This document shows, piece by piece, positions 34,979-43,992 of a stretch of DNA of 64,000 nt. The notes beneath the pieces were generated by a model, which saw nothing but the letters and a program-made list of their open reading frames with translations, was not told the origin of the DNA and ran no database searches. Origin of the DNA: Dyella sp. ASV24 (lineage in GTDB: Bacteria > Pseudomonadota > Gammaproteobacteria > Xanthomonadales > Rhodanobacteraceae); the NCBI RefSeq assembly GCF_016428905.1, contig NZ_JAELTQ010000007.1, positions 1 to 64,000 on the forward strand, in the 5' to 3' direction. Positions within the stretch are counted from its first letter, which is position 1. The number at the start of each line of letters is the position of its first letter. The position numbers and the translations under genes were made by a program.

Positions 34979-36526
34979 ATGAATCGTCGGATGGCAGCAC
35001 TCCGCAGCGTGGCGCTGGTGTCAGCGTCCACGTATGTGGAGTACGCGCTGGGTTTGTTCATCAGCGTGTGGATTGCCCGTGCGCTGGGGCCGGCGGATTT
35101 CGGCCGCTACGCCTTTACCGTGTGGCTATGCGGCTGGCTGATGACCTTCAGTAATCACGCACTGACTACCTCGTCCACCAAGTTCATTGCCGAAGCGTAC
35201 GGCGCGGACATCCCTGATATCGCCTCGCATATTTCCTACCGACTGGCTCGCAATCAGGCGTGGAGCTGTGCCGCGGTGATCGGCCTGTTCTTTGTAGGCG
35301 TGGCGATCATTCGTCCGAAAGAGTGGGCGGGCTTTATCCTGCCCATCACCGCGCTGGTGGCCATCGGTGTCGTGGCCAAGGCCAATTACAGCCTGTGGGT
35401 GGCCATTTCGAAAGGGCAGGAGCGCTTCGAGCCGGTGTCGATCGCCACGGTGATATCCGGCGTGATCATGCTGACGCTCGTCGTACTGGCCACGGTCTTC
35501 CATGCAGGCTTATTGGCTTTCGTGGGCATATTTACGATCTCGTGCCTCACGTTGAATCTGATCAATCGCATCGCCTATCGGCGGTATTGCTTGCCATTTG
35601 GTCCGGGCGATGTACCTGCGGATCTGTCGAAACGGCTGACCCGGCACTTACGGCTTACTGCAGTGCTGATCCTGTTACTCGCACTCAAGAGCAATACGGT
35701 CGAAGTATTCCTGCTCACCACCTACGCCAATTCCACGGCTGTGGGCTTCTTCGCCATTGCCGGCACGTTGACCCGCGGCGCGGTGGAGTTGTTCTCCGTG
35801 GGCCTGACAACGACCTTGCTGCCGTATATGGCGCGTGCGTTCGGCCAGAACGGTCAAGGCCAGGCGACGCGTGTGCTGGCCGAGGCGACACGATTTTACT
35901 GGGCTACCGGTTTGATGATCGCAGGGCTCGGCTTTGTGACCACGCCGGGGCTGGTGACGCTGATGTACGGCAACAAATACGTGGACGCCATTCCTGCCAT
36001 CGAAGTGACCCTGGTGCTTGCCGGCCTGCTGCTGATCACCAACAGCATCGCTGCGTTCCAGGTGGTGACGGATCGTCAATGGGATCGCCTGCGCATCTCG
36101 GGTTCCGCGTTGGTCATCAACGTAGTGCTTGGCTTCAGCCTGATTCCGCATTTTGGCCTGCTTGGCGCAGTGCTTTGCTACGCAGGCACGCGGCTGGCGG
36201 AACTGGTGATCTGCACGTTCTACATCCGTCGCGTGGCTAGTGCAGGTTTGCCGGTGGCGGTGATGGCTAGGTTGTTTGCGGTGGGGTTGCTGGCCACTGG
36301 TGGGGGGTGGCTGGTGGCGAATGTCACGCCGGGACATTTTGCGTTTCTGGCGGGGGCGATGGTGTTTTCGGCGGTGTTTTTGCCGGCCAGTTTTGTGGTG
36401 CGGTATTGGAGTGATGCGGATTATCGGTTGATGGGGATGATTACGGATAAGTTGGGGCCGGTGGGTAGGGTGGCGAAGCGGGTGATTGGGGTGTTGCAGG
36501 GGCCGGTGGAGAGGGTGGCGCCTTAG
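34979..36526 (+). CDS. Polysaccharide flippase (Wzx/MOP superfamily)
   Basis: A 515-residue inner-membrane protein with about 12-14 hydrophobic segments. It opens with the flippase signature VALVSASTYVEYALGLFISVWIARALG split across residues 12-38, and has GPADFGRYAFTVWLCGWL and GLLGAVLCYAGTRLAELV. It moves lipid-linked repeat units across the inner membrane. ATG at 34979 is preferred over a GTG six bases earlier. From about 36245 to the stop the coding strand turns strongly G/T-rich and C-poor, unlike the rest of the gene. It is the last gene of the operon; a T-run lies at 36544-36549. Confidence 0.88.
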   Translation: MNRRMAALRSVALVSASTYVEYALGLFISVWIARALGPADFGRYAFTVWLCGWLMTFSNHALTTSSTKFIAEAYGADIPDIASHISYRLARNQAWSCAAVIGLFFVGVAIIRPKEWAGFILPITALVAIGVVAKANYSLWVAISKGQERFEPVSIATVISGVIMLTLVVLATVFHAGLLAFVGIFTISCLTLNLINRIAYRRYCLPFGPGDVPADLSKRLTRHLRLTAVLILLLALKSNTVEVFLLTTYANSTAVGFFAIAGTLTRGAVELFSVGLTTTLLPYMARAFGQNGQGQATRVLAEATRFYWATGLMIAGLGFVTTPGLVTLMYGNKYVDAIPAIEVTLVLAGLLLITNSIAAFQVVTDRQWDRLRISGSALVINVVLGFSLIPHFGLLGAVLCYAGTRLAELVICTFYIRRVASAGLPVAVMARLFAVGLLATGGGWLVANVTPGHFAFLAGAMVFSAVFLPASFVVRYWSDADYRLMGMITDKLGPVGRVAKRVIGVLQGPVERVAP

Positions 36527-36550
36527 GCGCGGCGTGGGGGCGCTTTTTTG
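36527..36550 (+). terminator. Possible terminator at the end of the EPS operon
   Basis: A short GC-rich segment follows the flippase stop, then a run of six T residues (36544-36549). The stem is weak, so this is only a possible intrinsic terminator. Confidence 0.3.
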
Positions 36551-37650
36551 CTCCCTCTCCCTTTTGGGGAGAGGGTTGGGGTGAGGGGTGGGTGCTCGCC
36601 CCGTGGTTTCATCTTTAGCCGTCACCCCGGTGCACCCCGCAAAAGGGGGCAAGGGCCGGGGTCCAGTAGCGGTATCGCTTGATTGTCGCGTGGCGGCGAT
36701 CGGGCCGCCTACGCGGCGGGCGTTTCGCCCTTCTGCCGAAGGCCGAGTCACTTTTCTTTGCTTGCCCAAAGAAAAGTAACCCAAAGAAAGGGCCCCCCGG
36801 AATCGGCGCCTTCCGGGCTACGCCCTCCAGGTGCGCGGTCGGGTTCCGGGCTTTTCGACGGGGCTCCTGCCCCGACGAAAAGTGGCTGGCATCCCTGCCA
36901 GCCACCCCTGCGGGGCCTTATCTCCACCCGCCCGCCGCCTCATACGGGGCCCGGAAGATCAAAAGCACAGAGCTGACGGCTCGTGCAGCTTTGCTGCACA
37001 TCGCACCGCGGCGGGTCGCGATGGTTCTGCTCCAGGCGCACAAAGCCAAGACAGAAGGAAAGGCGATGCCGTTCGTTGGCGAGTTCTTCCCACCGGTCGG
37101 GAAGCGTAGCGTCTTCTTTGCCTTGCCCCAGTGGTGGGAAAGCGTAGCGCTCCCTTTACGTCGCCTCGGCGGTAGGAAAGCGTAGCGTCCTCTCTCCCTA
37201 GCCCCAGCGATCGGGAAGCGTAGCGAAGCCTGCTTTAAGTCCTCTCCGCACCGGCGCGTTGCGAAGCGTTCCGGCGTACCCGCTGTGTAGAGGCGAAGGT
37301 GGCCAAGTCACACGATTCCTCAGCCGTTCGGGATTATCCCAAGGTAATGCTGCGGGCGTTGGCCTTACGGCCATTTTCTTTGGGTTACTTTTCTTTTGGG
37401 CCAGCAAAAGAAAAGTGACTCGCGCGTCGGCAGACGATCGAAACGCTCGCTGCGTAAGCGGCCTGATCGCGGTAACGCACGAAGCGACAGCCAATCACTG
37501 GCGAAACCAGATGACCAGCCATTCGGCTGTTGAGAAGCGCCTCCGGCCCTTGTCCCCTTTTGCGGGGTGCGCCGGGATGACGGCCAAAAATGAAACGATA
37601 AGGCGAGCACCCACCCCTCACCCCAACCATCCCCCCGAAGGGGAGAGGGA
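36551..37650. repeat. Palindromic hairpin-rich repeat element, copy 1
   Basis: A non-coding element between the convergent flippase and mfd genes. A core of 775 bp (36696-37470) has inverted ends about 95 bp long: each carries a GCGATC..GGCCG start, a GC hairpin, and a hairpin of the ACTTTTCTTTG..CAAAGAAAAGT kind. Outside, an imperfect inverted repeat reaches CCTCTCCC..GGGGAGAGG at both outer ends. Inside are hairpins at 36851-36882 and 36882-36905, a GTGCAGC/GCTGCAC hairpin, and four copies of GGGAAGCGTAGCG (37099, 37136, 37175, 37213). Short frames in it have no family signature. Copy 2 is at 45586-46511 in the same orientation. Confidence 0.85.
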
Positions 37651-37798
37651 ATAGAACGCGTCGCACGCTTGCGGCCCTTCGCATCCTATGAACGAGCACC
37701 AAAATGCAAGCTTCGGTGAAGCGGCAAAATGTGTACCCGAGCCGCAAGTCCGTCAACGCCAAAAAGTTACGTAGCCGCGCCCCAGCGAAGAGCAGCCA

Positions 37799-40700
37799 TC
37801 ACCCCGGACGCCGTGCTCCCAATTGCACCAACACTTCCTGCGCCGCGCGAATACGCTCAGTCGCACCCGGCAACTCCAGATTCACCTTGAGCTTGTCCTG
37901 CCCATCCAGCTTGTAAACGCGCGGCTGACTCTGGATCAGGCGAATGATCGCCATCGGATCCACCTCCGGCTTGTCGCGGAAGGTGATGCGTCCTCCATTG
38001 GCGCCGAAGTCCAGCTTACGAATGCCTAGCGGCGTTGCCATCAGCTTGAGCTGGGCGACGGCGAACAACTGCTTCGCCGCGTCAGGCAGCAAGCCGAAGC
38101 GGTCGATCATCTCCACCTGAAGATCGCGCAGGTGATCCTCGTTGCGTGCACTGGCGATGCGCTTGTACAGCGTCAGGCGCGTGTGGACGTCCGGCAGGTA
38201 GTCGTCGGGAATCAGAGCTGGCAAGTGCAGTTCGACTTCTGTTTCGTGCTCGCTGCTGAGGTCGAAGTCGGGCACCTTGCCGGACTTGAGTGCGCGCACG
38301 GCGCGCTCCAGTAGCTCGGTGTAGAGACCGAAGCCGATCTCCTGGATCTGGCCAGACTGTTCATCACCCAGCAGTTCGCCCGCGCCGCGGATTTCCAGGT
38401 CGTGCGTGGCCAGGGTGAAGCCGGCGCCCAGTTCTTCCAGCGAGGCGATCGCTTCCAGTCGCTTTTCCGCATCAGCCGTCATGGCCTTGCGATCAGGTAC
38501 CACAAGATAGGCGTAGGCACGGTGGTGCGAACGGCCCACACGGCCACGCAACTGGTGCAACTGCGCGAGGCCGAAGCGGTCTGCTCGGTTGATGATGATG
38601 GTGTTGGCCGTGGGGATGTCGATGCCGGTTTCGATAATGGTGGTGCATACCAGCACGTTGAAACGCTGGCGGTGGAAATCCGCCATCACGCGTTCCAGGT
38701 CGCGTTCGGCCATCTGGCCATGGGCGATGCCAATGCGCGCTTCCGGAATCAATTCCTCCAGTTCGCGTGCCGTGCGTTCGATGGTGTCCACTTCGTTATG
38801 CAGGAAGTACACCTGACCACCGCGTTGAAGCTCACGCTGGAATGCCTCGCGGACCAGCGCAGGCTCCCATTGCGCGATGAACGTGCGTACCGCCATGCGA
38901 TGCGCGGGTGGCGTGGCGATCAGTGAGAGATCGCGCAGGCCGCTCATGGCCATATTGAGCGTGCGCGGGATCGGCGTGGCCGTCATGGTGAGCAGGTCCA
39001 CTTCGGCGCGCAGCTTCTTCAGCTGTTCTTTCTGGCGCACGCCAAAGCGCTGCTCTTCGTCGACGATGACCAGGCCAAGGTTCTTGAACTTGATCTCCGG
39101 TGCAAGCAGCTTGTGCGTGCCGACGATCACGTCGATCTGTCCATCGGTAAGACGCTTGAGCGCTTCGTTCACTTCCTTGGTCGATTTGAAGCGCGAGAGC
39201 ACGTCCACGCGTACCGGCCAGTCGGCAAAGCGGTCAGCGAAATTGCGATAGTGCTGCTGGGCGAGCAGGGTAGTGGGCACGAGCACAGCGACCTGCCGGC
39301 CGGCTGTTGCCGCAGCGAAAGCGGCGCGCAGCGCCACTTCGGTCTTGCCGAAGCCCACATCGCCGCAGATCACGCGATCCATGGCGCGCGGTGCGGCGAG
39401 GTCCTTCAGCACGGAATCGATGGCCTGTTCCTGGTCCGGCGTTTCCTCGAACGGGAAGGTGGCTCCAAATTCCTCGACCATCTGGCGGTCGATCGGCATC
39501 GACTCGCCGCCGCGCGCTTCGCGCTGTGCGTAGATGGCGAGCAATTCGGCGGCCACGTCGCGTACTTTCTCGGCGGCCTTGCGGCGCGCGCGTTCCCAGG
39601 CGTCGCCACCGAGCGAATGCAGCGGTGCGAGTTCAGGGGCCGTGCCGGTATAGCGACTGACCAGACCGAGTTGCGCCACGGGCACGTAGAGCTTGTCGCC
39701 CTTGGCGTACTCGATGGTGAGGAACTCGCCTTCCATGCCGCCCAGTTCCATCGATACCAGGCCCTGGTATCGGCCGACGCCGTGGTCGACATGGACGATG
39801 GGCGCACCGATGGTCAGCTCGGTGAGATCGCGGATGATGCTTTCCGGATCGCGCGCTGCGCCGCGGCGGCGCTTGCGATCCGTGCGTACGCGTTCGCCAA
39901 ATAGCTCGCGCTCGGTGAGCACAGTGAAGGCGGGCTGGGTGAGGGCAAAGCCCTGTTCCAGTCCTGCGATGGTGATGGCAAGCCGTAGTTTGTCGCTGCC
40001 GGCAAGAAACGCTTGCCAGCCGTCGATGGTGTCTGGTTTCAGGCCGGCGCTGGCGAGCTGTTCGATCAGGGCTTCGCGGCGACCTGCCGAGTCGGCGGTG
40101 ATCAGCACGCGCCCCGGGTAGCTCGACAGGAAATGGCGCAGCGATGTGCCGGGCTCTTCGCCCTTGCGGTTGAGCGGGAGTTCCGGTGCGGGTTGCGTGC
40201 CACTAGGTAGGGCATGTTCGTGGCCGCTTTCCACTAGTTCCACGCGCAGGCGCTTGTTGAGCTGTTCGCGCAGCAGTTCCGGCGGAAGGTACAGCTCGGC
40301 CGGCGGCAGCACGGGGCGTTCGATATCGTGCGCGCGCTGGTCGTAGCGTTCGCCGGTCTGCGTCCAGAACTGGTCGGCCGACTCCAGTGCACCTTCGCCC
40401 AGGAGGAATACGGCGCTGTCGGCGAGATAGTCGAACAGCGTGGCAGTCTGTTCAAAGAACATCGGCAGGTAGTACTCAATGCCGCCCGGCGTCACGCCTT
40501 CTTTCATGTCCTGGTAGAGCGGGCAGCGACGCACGTCGATGGGGAAGCGCTCGCGCAGGCGCGTGCGGAAATCTTTGGCAGCGTTCTCCGTAAGCGGAAA
40601 TTCCCGCGCGGGCAGCAACTCGATGTAGTCCACCTGCTGCTGCGAGCGTTGGGTTTCCGGATCGAAGCTACGGATGGATTCCACTTCGTCGTCGAACAGC

Positions 40701-41254
40701 TCGATGCGATACGGTTCGGCGGCACCCATCGGAAAGATGTCGATCAGCGCGCCGCGCACGGCGAAGTCTCCAGGCTCACCCACCTGCGGCACGTTGCGAT
40801 AGCCGGCAGCCTCCAGCCTGCGCTGCTCCGCAGCGAGGTCGAGCTTCTGTTTCTTCCGCACCACCAAACCCGCGCCCGTGATGTGGCTGCGCGGGGCAAT
40901 GCGCTGCATCAGCGTGGCAATGGGCACCACTAGTACGCCGCGTTGCACATTCGGCAACTCGTACAGAGTGGCGATGCGCTGCGAGACGATGTCCGGGTGC
41001 GGACTGAACACGTCGTAGGGCAACGTTTCCCAGTCGGGGAAGTGCAGCACGGGCAGGTTGCCCGCGAACACGCGCAGCTCATCTTCCAGCGCGCTCGCCC
41101 GCTGCGTGTCGCGCGTCACGGCAACCAGCAGCCCCTGGTGCGTGCGCGCGGCTTCGGCGACCAGCAAGGCGCGCGAGGAACCGTGTGGCGACGTCCAGAA
41201 GCGACGCTGCTTGGGGGTGGTGGGCAGGGACGGGTGGGGAATCGTATTGGCCAT
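37799..41254 (-). CDS. mfd: Transcription-repair coupling factor
   Basis: A 1151-residue DNA translocase that removes RNA polymerase stalled at lesions and recruits UvrA. In order: UvrB-like N-terminal domains (residues 20-350, with FPDWETLPYDVFSPHPDIVS), the RNA polymerase-interacting CarD-like domain (about residues 475-560, VHVDHGVGRYQGL), a helicase core with Walker A GDVGFGKTEVA near residue 630 and DEEQRFG near 731, motif VI (QLRGRVGRSHHRAYAYL), and a C-terminal TRCF domain with LPALIPDDYLPDVHTRLTLY. Length is normal for the family. It is a housekeeping gene, converging with the EPS operon across a repeat element. Confidence 0.97.
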   Translation of the reverse strand: MANTIPHPSLPTTPKQRRFWTSPHGSSRALLVAEAARTHQGLLVAVTRDTQRASALEDELRVFAGNLPVLHFPDWETLPYDVFSPHPDIVSQRIATLYELPNVQRGVLVVPIATLMQRIAPRSHITGAGLVVRKKQKLDLAAEQRRLEAAGYRNVPQVGEPGDFAVRGALIDIFPMGAAEPYRIELFDDEVESIRSFDPETQRSQQQVDYIELLPAREFPLTENAAKDFRTRLRERFPIDVRRCPLYQDMKEGVTPGGIEYYLPMFFEQTATLFDYLADSAVFLLGEGALESADQFWTQTGERYDQRAHDIERPVLPPAELYLPPELLREQLNKRLRVELVESGHEHALPSGTQPAPELPLNRKGEEPGTSLRHFLSSYPGRVLITADSAGRREALIEQLASAGLKPDTIDGWQAFLAGSDKLRLAITIAGLEQGFALTQPAFTVLTERELFGERVRTDRKRRRGAARDPESIIRDLTELTIGAPIVHVDHGVGRYQGLVSMELGGMEGEFLTIEYAKGDKLYVPVAQLGLVSRYTGTAPELAPLHSLGGDAWERARRKAAEKVRDVAAELLAIYAQREARGGESMPIDRQMVEEFGATFPFEETPDQEQAIDSVLKDLAAPRAMDRVICGDVGFGKTEVALRAAFAAATAGRQVAVLVPTTLLAQQHYRNFADRFADWPVRVDVLSRFKSTKEVNEALKRLTDGQIDVIVGTHKLLAPEIKFKNLGLVIVDEEQRFGVRQKEQLKKLRAEVDLLTMTATPIPRTLNMAMSGLRDLSLIATPPAHRMAVRTFIAQWEPALVREAFQRELQRGGQVYFLHNEVDTIERTARELEELIPEARIGIAHGQMAERDLERVMADFHRQRFNVLVCTTIIETGIDIPTANTIIINRADRFGLAQLHQLRGRVGRSHHRAYAYLVVPDRKAMTADAEKRLEAIASLEELGAGFTLATHDLEIRGAGELLGDEQSGQIQEIGFGLYTELLERAVRALKSGKVPDFDLSSEHETEVELHLPALIPDDYLPDVHTRLTLYKRIASARNEDHLRDLQVEMIDRFGLLPDAAKQLFAVAQLKLMATPLGIRKLDFGANGGRITFRDKPEVDPMAIIRLIQSQPRVYKLDGQDKLKVNLELPGATERIRAAQEVLVQLGARRPG

Positions 41255-41318
41255 GCGAACCCAGCTATCGAAGGCGAGGCCTCATGCCGCGCCGGGAAAG
41301 CGGGCAAGTGTAACGCGA

Positions 41319-41341
41319 CCGCCCCGGACAGGCCGGGGCGG
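41319..41341 (-). terminator. Hairpin between GNAT gene and mfd
   Basis: A 9-bp GC stem (CCGCCCCGG and its complement) with a 5-nt loop, 35 bp after the GNAT gene's stop on the minus strand and 65 bp before mfd. It probably separates the two transcripts. Confidence 0.55.
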
Positions 41342-41376
41342 ATCGACTTTATGGCTTCAGCGGTTTGGGGTGTGCG

Positions 41377-41994
41377 TCAGAGCAGCAGCGAGATCAGTGT
41401 GGTGCCGGGTTCGTCTGGCGACAGGCGGCGCACGAAGCCCAGTTCCTTGCACAAGTGGAGCATGGGGCGGTTTTCCAGCAGTACATAGCCCCAGATTTCA
41501 CTCAAGCCGCGGCGACGGCAATCGTCGACCAGGCGCTGCATGAGCAGGGCGCCAAGGCCCTGGCAGCTCCAGTCGCGCTCCACCAGCACGGAGAATTCAG
41601 CGCTGTTGGCGGCTTCGTCGACGAAGATACGCCCGACACCGCGCATTTCCGCCGGCTTGACCGTTTCGTCCATCAGCACGAAGGCGGTTTCCACGGCAGG
41701 GTCGATGTGGGTCAGGCGCTGTGCCATCGAGTCCGGCAGCTCCGACATGCAATGAAGGAAACGACGGCGGATGTCCTCGGGCGAGAGACGGGAGAACTGG
41801 CGCTTCAGCGCGGCCATGTCGTCGGGCTCAATGCCACGCAGGTACAGCTCACGGCCGTCGTGCGCGTGCACCAGCTCGCCCTTCGGCGATTTGGGCACCT
41901 CAACCAGCCGAGGGCGGGCGAAGCGCTCGTTGCTGCGCACGGGGACCAGCGCGCGGCGGTTGCTTGAGTAGTCGATGGCGGGAGTCATGACCAT
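41377..41994 (-). CDS. GNAT-family N-acetyltransferase
   Basis: A 205-residue protein with a GNAT domain over residues about 45-195: GRELYLRGIEPDDMAALKRQ (strand 1/helix 1), GRIFVDEAANSAEFSVLVERDWSCQGLG (strand 4 with the Q-x-x-G-x-G/A acetyl-CoA loop as QGLGALLM), and YVLLENRPMLHLCKELGF. It resembles the acetyltransferase domain of Pat-type protein lysine acetylases that tune acetyl-CoA synthetase. The target here is unknown. Confidence 0.82.
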   Translation of the reverse strand: MVMTPAIDYSSNRRALVPVRSNERFARPRLVEVPKSPKGELVHAHDGRELYLRGIEPDDMAALKRQFSRLSPEDIRRRFLHCMSELPDSMAQRLTHIDPAVETAFVLMDETVKPAEMRGVGRIFVDEAANSAEFSVLVERDWSCQGLGALLMQRLVDDCRRRGLSEIWGYVLLENRPMLHLCKELGFVRRLSPDEPGTTLISLLL

Positions 41995-42168
41995 ACTTTA
42001 CCGTATTGTGTGCAGTGCAACATGAACAAAAAGCTTTGTTAACCAGGTTGTTTTGCGGCGCTATGTCGCACTGCATGGATGGATCGGATGCGGCCCTGAG
42101 AGTCTCCGGGCGGCTGCAGGCAGAATGCGCCAGCGAGCGCCCATCAGCGTTGAGGGGGAGTGAAAACC

Positions 42169-42558
42169 ATGGCAGCTGCGTCCAAAGGCATCACCCCTCG
42201 TCAGGTCGAGGCACTCTGCGGGCAATGGCCCGGGGTGACTCGTGACATCAAATGGGGTGCCGAACTGGTGTTCAGCGTAGGCAGCAAGATGTTTGTGGTG
42301 ATGCCGGTCGACGGAGGGCGGATCGCCTTCAAGGTCGAGGAGGATCGCTTTCTCGAACTGACCGACCAGCCGGGTATCATCGCGTCCCCCTATCTCGCCC
42401 GCGCCCGCTGGGTCTCGGTGGTGGAGCCGCAGCGCTTCAGCACCCGTGAGCTGTCCGAGCACATCCGAACGGCTTACGGACTGGTCCGCGCCAGGCTCAC
42501 CAAGAAGCTGCAAGCGGAGCTGGGCGAGTGGCCACTCCCAAAGGAAAAGCACGAGTGA
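42169..42558 (+). CDS. MmcQ/YjbR family protein
   Basis: A 129-residue protein of the MmcQ/YjbR family: LCGQWPGVTRDIKWGAELVFSV, MFVVMPVDGGRIAFKVEEDRF and ARWVSVVEP are the conserved parts. YjbR has a CyaY-like fold with probable DNA-binding ability; its role is unknown. ATG at 42169 has AGGGGG upstream; a GTG at 42160 is also possible. Its stop overlaps the next start (GTGA), so the two are coupled. Confidence 0.85.
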   Translation: MAAASKGITPRQVEALCGQWPGVTRDIKWGAELVFSVGSKMFVVMPVDGGRIAFKVEEDRFLELTDQPGIIASPYLARARWVSVVEPQRFSTRELSEHIRTAYGLVRARLTKKLQAELGEWPLPKEKHE

Positions 42559-42950
42559 AGCAGTACATCGGCAGCATCGCCCTCGTCGTGGCTGATTACG
42601 ACGAAGCCATCGACTGGTATACCCGCGTGCTGGGGTTCACGCTGCTCGAAGACACCGACATGGGGGGCGGCAAGCGCTGGGTGATTGTCGCGCCGCCGGG
42701 CTCCAGCGAAACACGTGTGCTCCTTGCGCGGGCGACAACGCCGGAGCAATCGGCCCGCGTGGGTGATCAGACGGGTGGCCGCGTCTTCCTGCTGTTGCAC
42801 ACCGACAATTTCTGGCGCGACTACCGCCGCATGGAAGCCGCTGGCGCCACGTTCTGCGAAGCGCCTCGCGAAGAAGCCTATGGAACGGTGGTGGTGTTTC
42901 AGGATCTCTATGGCAACAAGTGGGATCTGCTGCAGCTCAAGAGCGGCTGA
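42555..42950 (+). CDS. VOC-family protein with GTG start
   Basis: A 131-residue glyoxalase-fold protein: a first half IALVVADYDEAIDWYTRVLGFTLLED and a second half FLLLHTDNFWRDYRRMEAAGATF..TVVVFQDLYGNKWDLLQL. The start is the GTG at 42555, overlapping the TGA of the YjbR-like gene and preceded by AAAGGA nine bases upstream. The likely metal ligand position at the end (KWDLLQ) has Asp in place of Glu. Substrate unknown. Confidence 0.82.
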   Translation: MKQYIGSIALVVADYDEAIDWYTRVLGFTLLEDTDMGGGKRWVIVAPPGSSETRVLLARATTPEQSARVGDQTGGRVFLLLHTDNFWRDYRRMEAAGATFCEAPREEAYGTVVVFQDLYGNKWDLLQLKSG

Positions 42951-42972
42951 TCCACCTCCGCGCGGAGATCAC

Positions 42973-43881
42973 TCAATCAGTGATGTCCGGCTCGAAGAAA
43001 CTCCAACGGATATCCGGAAACTGCGCCTTCATGGCGCGCTCCACGCTGTTGATCGCCTCCACCAGTGCCGTTTGATCCGGCGCTGGAGACATGCGGGCCT
43101 TCACCGCCACCATCACGTCTGGGCCCATCTGCAGGGTGATGACGTTGAGCACCACATCCACTTCCGGGCGCGCATTGATGAAGGCAATCAGCTCTTCGCG
43201 GCGCTTGGGCTCTACGCCCTGGCCGATCAGGAGATCCTTCACCTCGCTGGCCACGGCGACCGCCACCACCACCAGCAGCACGCCGATCACGATGGTGCCC
43301 GCAGCGTCGTAAAGCAGGTTGCCGGTGATCATTGTGGCGAGCACGGCGACCAGCGCTACGGCGAGGCCGAGTAGGGCAGCGAGGTCTTCGCCAAAGATCA
43401 CCAGCAACTCGCTGGAACGCGTTTCGTGGAACCAACGCCACAGGCTACGGCCATCGCGTGCCTTGTTCACTTCCTTCAGGCAGCCATGCATGGAAATCGA
43501 CTCGGCCACCACGCCAAAGCCAAGCACGCCGATGGCCAGCCACGGCCACTTCAGCGGCTCCGGATGGCTCAGCTTGTGGATGCCCTCGTAGATGGAAAAC
43601 ATGCCGCCGACACTGAACAGCAATATGGCGACGAGAAACGACCAGAAATACAGCGCGCGGCCCCAGCCCAGTGGGTACTCGTCAGACGGCGGGCGCTCTG
43701 CCTGACGCATGCCGAACAGCAGCAGGCCCTGATTGCCGCAGTCGGCCAGCGAATGCACCGCTTCGGCCAGCATGGCACCCGAACCGGTGATCCATGCGGC
43801 GACCAGCTTGCTTAGGAAAATCGCGAAATTGGCGCCGAGGGCCAGCAGGATGGCCCTCGTTGAATTGGCGTGACCGGACAT
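42973..43881 (-). CDS. Cation diffusion facilitator transporter
   Basis: A 302-residue inner-membrane exporter of the CDF family, which expels zinc, iron or similar divalent ions for protons. Six hydrophobic segments fill residues 10-215. The helix-II/V metal site is visible as HSLADCGNQG and the matching LGLAVALVAVLATMITGNLLYDAAG. The cytoplasmic C-terminal domain includes DVVLNVITLQMGPDVMVAVKARM. The ATG at 43881 is preceded by AAGGAA. The metal cannot be named. Confidence 0.88.
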   Translation of the reverse strand: MSGHANSTRAILLALGANFAIFLSKLVAAWITGSGAMLAEAVHSLADCGNQGLLLFGMRQAERPPSDEYPLGWGRALYFWSFLVAILLFSVGGMFSIYEGIHKLSHPEPLKWPWLAIGVLGFGVVAESISMHGCLKEVNKARDGRSLWRWFHETRSSELLVIFGEDLAALLGLAVALVAVLATMITGNLLYDAAGTIVIGVLLVVVAVAVASEVKDLLIGQGVEPKRREELIAFINARPEVDVVLNVITLQMGPDVMVAVKARMSPAPDQTALVEAINSVERAMKAQFPDIRWSFFEPDITD

Positions 43882-43992
43882 CGTTCCTTCCCTTGGACGA
43901 GTAAGTGTCGCGAACAAAACGACTGCGCGACCGTCATGCGGGCGCTACGTTTTGTTGGCGACTCCAGGGGAAGTTTAGCCGGCCATCCGGCC

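Noticed and set aside
36679-37185. Short frames inside the repeat elements that look like proteins (also 45530-45916 and 46300-46569)
   Set aside because: They translate hairpins and repeats, read equally well on both strands, and have no start signals; these are false genes.
37099-37225. A possible CRISPR array of four 13-14-nt motifs
   Set aside because: Repeats are too short, the interval is only about 38 nt, the spacers are related in both copies, and no cas gene is present.
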